Both the position numbers and the translations under genes were made by a program. The notes beneath the pieces are model-generated. The model ran no database searches. It was not told the DNA's origin and saw only the letters and a program-made list of their open reading frames with translations. From WLND01 sp040398845 (GTDB taxonomy: Bacteria > Actinomycetota > Actinomycetes > S36-B12): DNA of 64,000 bases. Each line of letters starts with the position of its first letter. Position 1 is the first letter of the stretch. Shown here one piece after another: positions 51,301 through 59,027 of this stretch. The stretch covers positions 39,769 through 103,768 of the forward strand of contig JBBATH010000015.1 of the NCBI GenBank assembly GCA_040398845.1, read 5' to 3'.

Positions 51301-52224
51301 AATTCGACGACGTCTCCCTCACCATCGGCAACCTCGACTTCAGTGACAGTTCCTGTTCTTACCCAACTGTTGCTGAATCCGATTGCGAGTCAGGCAAACG
51401 GGAACATCCCAGCGGCGGGCGTGCCGGCTGGTGGATCGGTCTTCCTGGTCAGCGGAGTACCGCAATCGGTAACCGTGGTGCCGAACGCGCGGACTGCTCC
51501 GACTGGTCTAGATGTGAGTGGTGAGGATTGGAGTGCGAAGCTTGTTGGTCGCGGTGACACGGATGACCCGTTGGGGTTGACGGAGAAAAGCGCCCTGATC
51601 CTGCAGTCCCAGCAGTCCGTCCGGGCGCGGGCCGCGCGTCTCAAGACGCTCACTCAGGTGAGCCCGGTGGCGCAGGCCTCCGGCACGGGGTTCATGAGCG
51701 ACTCACAGGTGAAGTTCTACATCCTGCCGGCCACGCTCATGGGTGATCTCACGACCGATAAGGCCGGTGTCTTCGCTGGTGATGTCCCGGTGCCCGGTGG
51801 TATCGCACCCGGTGTGTACACCCTGCAGATGAATGGTTTTGCTCCCGATGGCCGGGTTCGGAGCCTGTCGATCGGGGTGATCATGAAGCCGGCGATCATT
51901 GTTACCAACAAGAAGGCCAAGGCTGCGGTGTTCTTCGAGGTGTTGTCATCTGTCGTAACTGATGGCGGCATGGCGACCTTGCGGGCGTTGGTGAAAAGTA
52001 CGGGCAAGGCCGGCGTAAGCAACGTGATGGTCGGCTTCGTCCAGGGCACCAAGGTGACAACGAACGATCTGACCCTGTCGACCCAGCGCGCGAAAAGCGT
52101 CGCGGCGTATCTGCGATACCTCGGCCTCAAGGGGGCGTATGTGATCCGGGGTGACGGGGTCGCGAAGCAGCCTAGCGCCGCGGCTCGCCGCGTCAACATC
52201 GTCCTTGAGTACAAGTGGACGTAG
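48364..52224 (+). CDS. Giant secreted IPT/TIG-repeat surface protein with OmpA-like C-terminus
   Basis: A 1286-residue secreted protein. A long signal (about 1-48, ending APASAA) is followed by a glycine-rich domain (about 60-340) like those in bacterial adhesins. Seven IPT/TIG beta-sandwiches follow (about 345-965), each built on TVTSVSP.SGST.GGT.VTITGTGF. Then come a Ser/Gly linker, a beta-sandwich module (ASGTGFMSDSQVKFYI) shared with the proteins at 7739 and 52531, and a C-terminal OmpA-like stretch (LSTQRAKSVAAYLRYLGL, GDGVAK, RRVNIVLEY). There is no sortase motif, so the OmpA-like end may provide cell-wall attachment. ATG 48364 was chosen over upstream TTG 48313. Confidence 0.87.
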   Translation: MNLRIACDRFASPRAMQGGDARRWFTGVTTGAVVLASGIIGMAPASAAPCGSATEFSGTYTVTVTGNCEWTPPALVTWADVVVVGGGGGGSGSYGDTTAGANTLLAGNGGGGGNIAFSTRVVVVPGTAINVTIGAGGTAGAAGGAGVGGDGGASSFGALSAAGGTGGQATDTTALAVKTGGSSGLTLGSAAITTQSGGSSFTAVNNPPTYKWSLGGGGAGASGLAGASPDGTPLSCPTTGSVGSSKPGCGGQGYLPVSGLFAGETTYYGGGGGGGAKDGYVVPYGGYGGGGVGDGRSVNFGGTVNTGGGGGGARADAPTGTPNTPLSQGGGAGGSGIVVIKYAISPTVTRTRNDPLTSTTPATGTTSGGTKIRIYGTGFVTGLTVTIGGVSATGVSYSSGYIVAYSPGGTAGSASVIVTNPSGAQSDGGLGVGGIAAFVYVAGPPTVTLVSPAAGSTSGGTSVTITGTGFSGATGVTIGGVAATGVTVVSATSITATTPAGSAGLVNVAVTTGSGTGTGTGVYTYAAPPTVTSVSPVSGSTAGGTAVAITGTGFVSGATVTVGGSAATSMVFVSSTSLTAVTPTGAVGARDIVVTNPNLLTGTGTALYSYAVVAPTVVSLSPSSGSTLGATSVTITGTGFITGATVTIGGSAATSVVFVSSTSITAVTPAGSAGTANVVVTNAGGSAGTGSAIYTYVPPVAPTVTAVSPVEGAPAGGTTITITGTGFEAGVGLAVSVGGAPATSVTWVSSTSLTAVTPAGAAGPAVAVSVTNPSTLSGTAAAAFTYAVPVAPAVTSIAPSVGSTGGGTMVTITGTGFVAGAGLTVTIGGVAATGVTWVNSTTITATAPAGTTGAKNVVVTNPSTLSGTGTGAFTYAVAPTVTSVTPSSGTDAGGVAITITGTGFVSGSTVTIGGAAATGVTWVSSTSITATAPAGSAGAQNVVVTNPSTLTGTAAGAFTFTSSGGGGSGGGSSGGAASSNSTTSPSPSATSTSVTVPVLTQLLLNPIASQANGNIPAAGVPAGGSVFLVSGVPQSVTVVPNARTAPTGLDVSGEDWSAKLVGRGDTDDPLGLTEKSALILQSQQSVRARAARLKTLTQVSPVAQASGTGFMSDSQVKFYILPATLMGDLTTDKAGVFAGDVPVPGGIAPGVYTLQMNGFAPDGRVRSLSIGVIMKPAIIVTNKKAKAAVFFEVLSSVVTDGGMATLRALVKSTGKAGVSNVMVGFVQGTKVTTNDLTLSTQRAKSVAAYLRYLGLKGAYVIRGDGVAKQPSAAARRVNIVLEYKWT
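49400..51250 (+). repeat. Seven IPT/TIG-coding repeats
   Basis: Imperfect repeats of about 255-265 bases inside the gene at 48364. They are strongly similar at the DNA level around the ATCACCGG.AC(G)GG.TT segment, so they could recombine. Boundaries were judged by eye from the protein. Confidence 0.75.
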
Positions 52225-52530
52225 CAGTCAACGGACGCGCGGTCAACCAAGCATGCCGCGCGACTCCCACGACGAGCCGCTACCTTCTCCGGGGAAGAAG
52301 ACGTTGCGCAGTCGGCTGAACTGAGCGGCGATGATCCGCTGGAACACCGGGCCGACTGGCACCTGCCGGCGTCGAGATACGGTCGCCGTTTCGATTCCCG
52401 CCCGTGGTGATGCTCGTCGTGAGAGGAATCAAGCCTCGCAGGACCTCCCGGCGGGTATGGGTGAAACTAACCATGATTCCTGTGGTGGTGACCTTCACCC
52501 AGCCCTCGTCGGCTGCTGACATGAAGTACG
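52225..52530. other. Region without a recognisable gene
   Basis: This lies between the convergent surface-protein genes. The open frames here show no family resemblance, and I see no strong terminator hairpin. Confidence 0.55.
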
Positions 52531-55500
52531 TCAGATTCCGAGGACGATCACTCCGGTGAGCAGCCCTGCGCAGATGCACCACACTGCGATGCCGAGCACT
52601 CGCTTGGGCCAGACGTTGTGCCAGTTGCCTCCGGCGCGTCCGAAGACATCAACGATGCTCCACACGGCTGACGGCAGAAGGAGTAACGCGAGGATCCCGG
52701 GCAGGAGTGCGCTGCGCCCCTCCGAGGCGAAGATCCATCCGACGAGGAGGAGTCCAATGATCGTGCTGATGGTGAGTTTGAGAACGCCCCTCGGTGTCCA
52801 TCGATGAACGGCCAGGGAGTTAGGTATGCGATCAACCCAAACTCGCAGGACGAGGGGAATGGACAAGAGCACCGCAATCGCAATCGCAGGCCATGACAGA
52901 CCGAGGAATGCCGACAGAACGAGCAGCGTGATCGCGGTGCGCGCAACGATGGTCATCAGCCTCAGCCGTGGTGAGGGCGGAGGCAGATCGGGGAGCGTCA
53001 GAGCGGCGCAGCGAGCGGGGTAGAGGTGAATGGAGAGGTCCTCAAGCGCCAGGCGAGCGACGACCGCGAGACCGGCGACCACCTCGATGACCGGAATTTC
53101 GCTGTCGGTGATGAGTTCGAGCCCCGAGAGCCCGTTCAGCGCCTTCACCATGCCCGCCGCACCGAACGCAATGACGATGGGAGGAATCGCGTAATCGGCG
53201 ATTCGGTCGAAGAGGTAGACGAACCCCTCGCCTCGGGGGCGCCTCAGCGGCCGCAGGTAATTCGCGAGCATCGACAGGGTGACAGCAATGAGGGCGACAC
53301 CGACCGTCGTTCTGAGGTCGGAAACATCCCTGAGATGGCCGGTGACGAGGGCGCCGAGGAACATCGTCGCCCAGGCAAGGAGACCAGCCATTGAGTCAAG
53401 GATTCCCAGGGCCATGATTGCGAGCAGGATGACAGTGCCGGATGGGAAGACCCGAAAGTCACTCTGCACCAGACTCACGAGGCCGAGGCAGATGCCGGCG
53501 ATCCAGAGCAGATTCGCTCCTGACCCGAACATCGCGCGTGCCCACAGGCCGTCGTTCAGGCACCGGGGCAGGATTAATGAGACGCGACTCGAACGTGATG
53601 TAAAGGCCAAGGTGAATCTGTCGGTTTTGTCGGTCAGTGGGAGCCTCCACGTTTTCGACCTATCACCGAGTCGAGACGACGTTGCGCCGACGGCGAGCAG
53701 GCTGCGCTGACTGAAGACCGCACCGTCCGTATCCTGCGAGTCGTCAGACCCGCCCGCGCGACCGGGGGAACCGGACCCGGAGCCGCCACCGCCCGAACCG
53801 CCAGCACTGCCACCGGCCGCTCCGCTTGCACCCGCCGCACCCGCCGCGGCGGCTCCCGCGGCTCCCGCTATCGCGACCACGGCAGCACCGGTGGCGGCGA
53901 CTGCCGCGACGGTTACCGGATGCCCCTGCGGGTCATAGACGGGCTTGCCCGCGGAGAGGGCCCGGGTCATTGCTTCGTCACCCGGGGTGAGCCCGGTGGC
54001 ATCCGTGGGCGGTGCCACAGCGGTGACGACGCCGTCATCATTGAGTTGCATCGCACCCATGGCCTGCACGGGGGAGCCTGCCGCACCGATCGCCTGAACG
54101 ACAAGTGTGTGTGCTCCCGCCGGAAGATCACCCGGAATCACTGCATCGACGTAGGCGTTGCCCGCTTCGTCCGTCTGAACGGTCGCGAGGACCTGTGGGT
54201 CCGAGTAGACGACGACCTGCACCGGCGAGTTCGGCATGAGGCCGGATGCGGCCACGGCGACAGGGGCGCCTGCGGCCCTCGACCCCACGTCAAGTCCGAG
54301 ATCGACATTGAGGTCGGGCCCGCCCCCGGCGCCGCCAAAGATGCCGCCGTCCGGCACCGCCACCGCAGCGGGCGGCGCCTCGGCCGCGGAGGCGAACGCC
54401 GCTGCGGCAACGACCGGGTCGAGGGGAGGCGAGGCGGGCGGGCGCCCATCAGTGGGAGGGATGCTTGGGGACGGAGCCGCGATGGCACTGGCGATGGCGC
54501 TTGGCGTCGCGATTACGGCCGCGGAGGCGCTTGCTGAGGCGCTCGCTGACGCGCTGGCCGTCGCGCTCGCTGAAGCGACGTCGGATGCTGAAGCGCTGGC
54601 CGAGGCGCTCGGAGAGCTTCGCGGAGACGCGCTTGGTGATCCCTTCGCGGATGGAACTGCGGAGGGTGCTGTCGAGCGTGTGGGAGATTCGCTGGGTGCG
54701 GGATTGGTCAGGGCCGTCACCTCGGCTGAGGGCTCTGCCGAGGGCGTCGGTGTTCGCGACGGTGACGGGGTCGGTGTTGCAACTGGGGCGGGCTCTGAAG
54801 AACTCGGTGGTGTCGGAGCGAGCGGGGTCACCTGCGCTGAGGCGCTCGAAGCTGCCGAGGTGCCGACGGCGTTGGTCGCAGTGACGGTGAAGGAGTAGGG
54901 CGTGCCGTTCGTGAGGCTCCGAAAGCTGCAACTGAGCGGATTCGGGGTTACGGCGACGAGTGTCGAGCAGGTACCCCCGGTGCCTGAAGCCGTCACGGTG
55001 TAGCCGGTGACGGCAGCGCCTCCGTCATCGAGCGGCGCAAGCCAGGAGACGGTGGCTGTGCTGTTGCCTGCCGTTGCAGTGACCGACCGCGGGGCGCTAG
55101 GAGCCGACGACAGCTGGAAGACGAGATCGACTCCGTAGTTGTTCTGGGACGAACTATTGGGGAAGGCGCTCGCCCCCGTGGCATAGACGTATCGTGGCTC
55201 GACACTGGTGATCGGGCCTGAGGTGGCGCTCGCGAATGGCGTCCGGTAGGCCCACTCACCATCAATGAGGGTGAAGCCAACGATGAACTCTTGGCCTGCA
55301 TCGATCGAGGTGCTGGGAATGCTCACCTGCTGCCAACCAGATGATGTCTCGTTGTTGGCCGTAGCCGTAGCGAGGCGCGACCCACCAACGGACCACAGGG
55401 AGACGCTGCGGCTGCCGAGATCGCCGTACGGCCTGAAGTAGCGAATCGCCGTCACTGATCCGCTCTGCGAAGCCCGGACCTTAAGCCCAAGGGTGAGGTT

Positions 55501-56487
55501 CTCACCACGCCCGGAGTTCGACGGGCTGACGGTTGTTCCGGGGACCCATGACCGGTAAAGGCTGTACGTCCCCGCCGGCTGCGATGAGGGAACCGTTGGC
55601 ACGATTGTCGCGCTGGCACTTGACTCCCTGGAGTCGCCCGCGCTGCTCGTGGCTCGCACTGTAAATGTGTAGTACCTATTGTTTGTCAGGCCGGTGCAGG
55701 CGGCGGTGCGACTGGCAAACGTGACCGAGCAGTTGGCGCCGGCCGGTGACGAGGTCACCGTGTAGCCGGTCACGGCGCTTCCGCCGTCGCTGGCCGGGGG
55801 GGCCCAGGCCACGGTGGCCGAAGCATCTCCGGCCACCGCCGAAACCGAGGTCGGGGGGTCCGGAAGCCCGCCGGTGTAGTCGAAGTCGATCCCGTAGTTG
55901 GTTCCGTGGCCATTGCGGGGGAAGGCCCCGTCGGTCGAGGAGTACTGGTAAGCGCCGGTGACATTTGAGAATGGGGAGCCGCTCGTCAAAGCGAAGACGC
56001 CTCGTGGGTAGTAGCCGGACGCAGTGAAGTATCCGACCGTGAATTGCGCACCCGCTGCGATCGCCACCGGTGAACTGAGGGCGACCTCTTGCCAACCTGA
56101 CGAAGTCTCGCTGGTGAAGGCTTGGGTCGCGATCACCGTGCCGTCTGAAGACCACACATGGGCGGTGTGAGTCCCGGTGCTGGCAGCAAGTTTGTAGAAG
56201 CGAATACGGGTGATGGTGATCGCCTGGCTGGTCTCCATACGCGATCCGAGGTTCAGTGCATTGGGGTCGTTCCCTTCACTTTGTATCGCGAAGGATTGAA
56301 GGAAACTCCTTTCACCAGGTTCCGTGGCCTCGGCGTGCAAAACCGAGGTGAGAGCAAAAGGTAGGCCGACGAGGCTGAAGGCTACGAGGGCACGGAGGGC
56401 ACGCCAACGCGGGGCCACCGATTTGTGCGGCCCTGAACGTGTACTGCGAGTACGGATTGCGCCTCCACCTGCACGTCGATGCCTCAT
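52531..56487 (-). CDS. DUF4082/fibronectin surface protein with polytopic C-terminal membrane module
   Basis: A 1318-residue protein. A signal/anchor (about 27-52) is followed by two DUF4082 domains (about 60-205 and 310-460, each with a TSSGWQ.V core), each followed by a fibronectin type III domain. A Pro/Ser/Ala-rich stalk (about 560-690) contains long Ala-Ser alternations. Next is the beta-sandwich module seen in the proteins at 7739 and 48364, then VYDPQG, one hydrophobic Ala-rich segment, a Gly/Ser linker, and a C-terminal module of about nine to ten membrane helices homologous to that of the protein at 17338 (WARAMFGSGANLLW, LDSMAG, RPLRRPRG, LSGLEL). Function unknown; the layout suggests a receptor or an anchored adhesin. 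Confidence 0.87.
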   Translation of the reverse strand: MRHRRAGGGAIRTRSTRSGPHKSVAPRWRALRALVAFSLVGLPFALTSVLHAEATEPGERSFLQSFAIQSEGNDPNALNLGSRMETSQAITITRIRFYKLAASTGTHTAHVWSSDGTVIATQAFTSETSSGWQEVALSSPVAIAAGAQFTVGYFTASGYYPRGVFALTSGSPFSNVTGAYQYSSTDGAFPRNGHGTNYGIDFDYTGGLPDPPTSVSAVAGDASATVAWAPPASDGGSAVTGYTVTSSPAGANCSVTFASRTAACTGLTNNRYYTFTVRATSSAGDSRESSASATIVPTVPSSQPAGTYSLYRSWVPGTTVSPSNSGRGENLTLGLKVRASQSGSVTAIRYFRPYGDLGSRSVSLWSVGGSRLATATANNETSSGWQQVSIPSTSIDAGQEFIVGFTLIDGEWAYRTPFASATSGPITSVEPRYVYATGASAFPNSSSQNNYGVDLVFQLSSAPSAPRSVTATAGNSTATVSWLAPLDDGGAAVTGYTVTASGTGGTCSTLVAVTPNPLSCSFRSLTNGTPYSFTVTATNAVGTSAASSASAQVTPLAPTPPSSSEPAPVATPTPSPSRTPTPSAEPSAEVTALTNPAPSESPTRSTAPSAVPSAKGSPSASPRSSPSASASASASDVASASATASASASASASASAAVIATPSAIASAIAAPSPSIPPTDGRPPASPPLDPVVAAAAFASAAEAPPAAVAVPDGGIFGGAGGGPDLNVDLGLDVGSRAAGAPVAVAASGLMPNSPVQVVVYSDPQVLATVQTDEAGNAYVDAVIPGDLPAGAHTLVVQAIGAAGSPVQAMGAMQLNDDGVVTAVAPPTDATGLTPGDEAMTRALSAGKPVYDPQGHPVTVAAVAATGAAVVAIAGAAGAAAAGAAGASGAAGGSAGGSGGGGSGSGSPGRAGGSDDSQDTDGAVFSQRSLLAVGATSSRLGDRSKTWRLPLTDKTDRFTLAFTSRSSRVSLILPRCLNDGLWARAMFGSGANLLWIAGICLGLVSLVQSDFRVFPSGTVILLAIMALGILDSMAGLLAWATMFLGALVTGHLRDVSDLRTTVGVALIAVTLSMLANYLRPLRRPRGEGFVYLFDRIADYAIPPIVIAFGAAGMVKALNGLSGLELITDSEIPVIEVVAGLAVVARLALEDLSIHLYPARCAALTLPDLPPPSPRLRLMTIVARTAITLLVLSAFLGLSWPAIAIAVLLSIPLVLRVWVDRIPNSLAVHRWTPRGVLKLTISTIIGLLLVGWIFASEGRSALLPGILALLLLPSAVWSIVDVFGRAGGNWHNVWPKRVLGIAVWCICAGLLTGVIVLGI

Positions 56488-56588
56488 TTCGTCCAGTAAT
56501 TTACAGCAATAATGATCGCGGGCAACTCGGCAATGTCAGTTAATGTGATGTATCCGAGTCTCGGGGAGTCGGGGGCATCACCACTGAG

Positions 56589-58052
56589 TCAGGGTGACGC
56601 AGGCTGCGGGGGTAACGCTTGTCCCTTAAGGTAATTTCGGATGCGGGCCTTCTCGACCTTGCCGAGTGCGTTGCGTGGCAGTTCACTCACGACGAACACC
56701 TGCTTGGGCACCTTGAACCCGGCCAGCCGCTCACGCGCCATCAATCGCAGCACCTCGGGATCCAAGGTAGCGCCCGGCTCAGCCACCACGACGGCGACGA
56801 CGACCTCGCCGAAGTCGGCGTCCGACCTTCCAATCACTGCGGACTCAAGGACACCTTCGAGCGCGTCAAGGACCTCCTCAACCTCCTTCGGAATGACGTT
56901 GAGCCCGCCGGAGATGATGACGTCCTTGGAGCGTCCGACGATTTCGAGGTAGCCGCCCGCATCAAAGCGGCCGAGATCGCCGGTGATGAACCAACCGTCG
57001 GTCGTGAACTCGCTGGACTGGAGTTCAGGCCGGCGCCAGTACCCGCGCAGCACGTTCGGCCCGCGGACCTCGATTCCGCCCGGGTCGCCCCTCCCAAGGC
57101 GCACTTCGACGCCGGGGAGTGGCAGTCCGACGGTGCCGGGTCGTCGCTCGCCGTCGAGGGGATTGGAGGTGAGCATGCACGTCTCGGTCATCCCATACCG
57201 CTCGAGGATCACCCGGCCCGTTCGGGCAGTGAACTCTTCGTGGGTCGCGACGAGCATGGGGGCGGAGCCTGACGTGAACAGCCGTACGCCGCGAGTTGCC
57301 TCGGCAGTGAAGCCAGGGTCGGCGAGGAGGCGCACGTAGTGGGTTGGGACCCCCATGAGGACGGTCGAAGTAGGGAGTTCGGCAATGACGCGCGACGGCT
57401 CGAACGATTCGAGGAGCACCATCGATGAGCCGGACGCCAGCACGCAGTGGACCGCAACGAACAGCCCGTGCGTATGGAAGAGCGGGAGCGTGTGGAGGAG
57501 GACATCGTCCTTCGTGAATCCCCAGGCCCGGGTGAGCGTCTCGGCGCTAAAGACGAGGCTGCCGTGGGTCATGACTGCGCCCTTGGGCCGACCGGTTGTG
57601 CCGCTCGTGTAGAGGATCGCCGCGGCGTCGTCGGCGGAGCGAGGCACGTCATCGAACATCGGGTCTTCATCCGAGAGGCTGGCGGTAAGGGTTGCCATGC
57701 TCAGCTGCCGGCGGGCCCCATCGATCGCATCACGCCGGACGAGGAGTGACGGCGCTGAGTCGGCGACAAGCGCCTCGACCTCGTGATCGGTGTAGGCAGG
57801 ATTGAGCGGCAGGTACACCGCGCCCGCTCTCGCGCAGGCGACATGCAGGGCGATGAGATCGGCAGACTTGGCCGCCTGTACGGCGACACGATCACCGGGA
57901 GCGACTCCGAGCCGCTGAAGGGCGTGGGCCATGCGTCCGGAGGTGTGATCGAGGTCGTTGTAGGTCCAGTGGTCGCCAGCCTGAGTGCGCAGGAAGAGCC
58001 GTGACGGGTCCATGTGGGCCGCACCGAGCAGCAGGTTCGCCAGCGGATTCAC
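56589..58052 (-). CDS. Acyl-CoA synthetase (AMP-forming; malonyl-CoA-synthetase-like)
   Basis: A 487-residue adenylate-forming ligase. The P-loop is LYTSGTTGRPKGAV near residue 147, the A5 motif is ERYGMTE, the A7/A8 motif ITGDLGRFDAGGYLEIVGRSKDVI is present in sequence (quoted in parts: TGDLG, GRSKD, SGG) and the C-terminal catalytic lysine is in NALGKVEK. The length and the ERYGMTE motif suit malonyl-CoA synthetase or a short/medium-chain enzyme. The GTG at 58052 is preferred: GAGGAGG lies six bases before it, and an ATG at 58067 is upstream of that ribosome site. Confidence 0.87.
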   Translation of the reverse strand: MNPLANLLLGAAHMDPSRLFLRTQAGDHWTYNDLDHTSGRMAHALQRLGVAPGDRVAVQAAKSADLIALHVACARAGAVYLPLNPAYTDHEVEALVADSAPSLLVRRDAIDGARRQLSMATLTASLSDEDPMFDDVPRSADDAAAILYTSGTTGRPKGAVMTHGSLVFSAETLTRAWGFTKDDVLLHTLPLFHTHGLFVAVHCVLASGSSMVLLESFEPSRVIAELPTSTVLMGVPTHYVRLLADPGFTAEATRGVRLFTSGSAPMLVATHEEFTARTGRVILERYGMTETCMLTSNPLDGERRPGTVGLPLPGVEVRLGRGDPGGIEVRGPNVLRGYWRRPELQSSEFTTDGWFITGDLGRFDAGGYLEIVGRSKDVIISGGLNVIPKEVEEVLDALEGVLESAVIGRSDADFGEVVVAVVVAEPGATLDPEVLRLMARERLAGFKVPKQVFVVSELPRNALGKVEKARIRNYLKGQALPPQPASP

Positions 58053-58174
58053 ATGTGGCCTCCTCATCTCGCGGGCGCTTGGCAGCGAGACACCTCGCCA
58101 CGTAACGTATCGGGCGGGAGGGCGAAGTCCGTCAAAGGTAAGGCGGCGTCAATTCAAATGAAAGGGGCAGAGCC

Positions 58175-58624
58175 ATGATCCTCTCCAATCTGCTACCGGC
58201 AGACGCCCGCGACTACCGGGGCCCCCGATTCGTCCGATGGGTTGCTATGGCCTATCTCGGAGTACTCACCATCCGAAGCCTCATCCATGTCATTGCTCCG
58301 GATGGTGGCGCCGGGACCATCGCGACCATCGACACCTCGGTTGAAGGCGGCGGCAATATCGTTGCGATCTTCGGTCAGTGGGGGGCCATCCAATTGCTGT
58401 TGGCGGGGCTGCTCTGGGTGCTACTACTTCGCTATCGCGGGCTCACTCCGCTCGTGCTGCTCGTGTTTCTGATCGAGCCGGTGCTGCGCGCAATCGCCGG
58501 TCACCTCAAGCCCCTTGAGGCCATGGGAACCCCGCCGGGAGCTGCGCTCAACTGGGTCTTCGTCCCGGTCATGGCCGTACTCCTGATCCTGTCGCTCGGT
58601 GGTGCTCAGCGATTGGTACGTTGA
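58175..58624 (+). CDS. Small integral membrane protein
   Basis: A 149-residue protein with four hydrophobic helices, roughly 22-40, 62-85, 90-110 and 122-142, and a short hydrophilic N-terminus with DARDYRGPR. The loop between helices 1 and 2 has an acidic patch. No family recognised. A GAAAGGGG lies before the ATG at 58175. The following gene starts 27 bases later, so the two may be co-transcribed. Confidence 0.72.
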   Translation: MILSNLLPADARDYRGPRFVRWVAMAYLGVLTIRSLIHVIAPDGGAGTIATIDTSVEGGGNIVAIFGQWGAIQLLLAGLLWVLLLRYRGLTPLVLLVFLIEPVLRAIAGHLKPLEAMGTPPGAALNWVFVPVMAVLLILSLGGAQRLVR

Positions 58625-58651
58625 AGACTCACTTCTATCAAGGAGCATCGC

Positions 58652-58954
58652 GTGTCAGAAGTTGTCGAATTCACCCTGAACGTCAAGCCGGGCCACTACT
58701 CCGAGGTACTGGCGCTCTACTCAGACTTCGCTCACACTTACATGGACCTCAACCCTGCACTCCTGAACGTGCTCGTCGTCGGCGACGAAGGCACGGGCGT
58801 CGTGCGCGGCATAGCCGTCTACAGCGACCATGATGCAGCGGCAGCGGTGAATAGTGATGCTTTCTTCGGGGCCTTCATGGGTGCCATCGAGTCGCTCATC
58901 GAGGGTGCCCCGAACCGGATGCTCCTTGACCTCGTGCACGCTTGGAGCAGGTAG
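58652..58954 (+). CDS. Small dimeric alpha/beta-barrel-like protein
   Basis: A 100-residue protein starting at GTG 58652 with AAGGAG six bases upstream. The pattern of strand, helix and strand (EFTLNVKPGHYSEVLALYSDF, NVLVVGDEG, VRGIAVYSDHDAA) resembles ABM/dimeric ferredoxin-like proteins, as for the gene at 4372. No function is claimed. Confidence 0.7.
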   Translation: MSEVVEFTLNVKPGHYSEVLALYSDFAHTYMDLNPALLNVLVVGDEGTGVVRGIAVYSDHDAAAAVNSDAFFGAFMGAIESLIEGAPNRMLLDLVHAWSR

Positions 58955-59027
58955 TCGTTCCTAGGCGGTGGGGCTCCCCTGTTCGAGGGTCGACCCCGAC
59001 ACCGTCGTGATCGGGGACTCGCCGTCC

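Noticed and set aside
52280..52582. 100-codon minus-strand frame between the surface-protein genes
   Set aside because: No family resemblance or ribosome site, and it overlaps the end of the gene at 52531.
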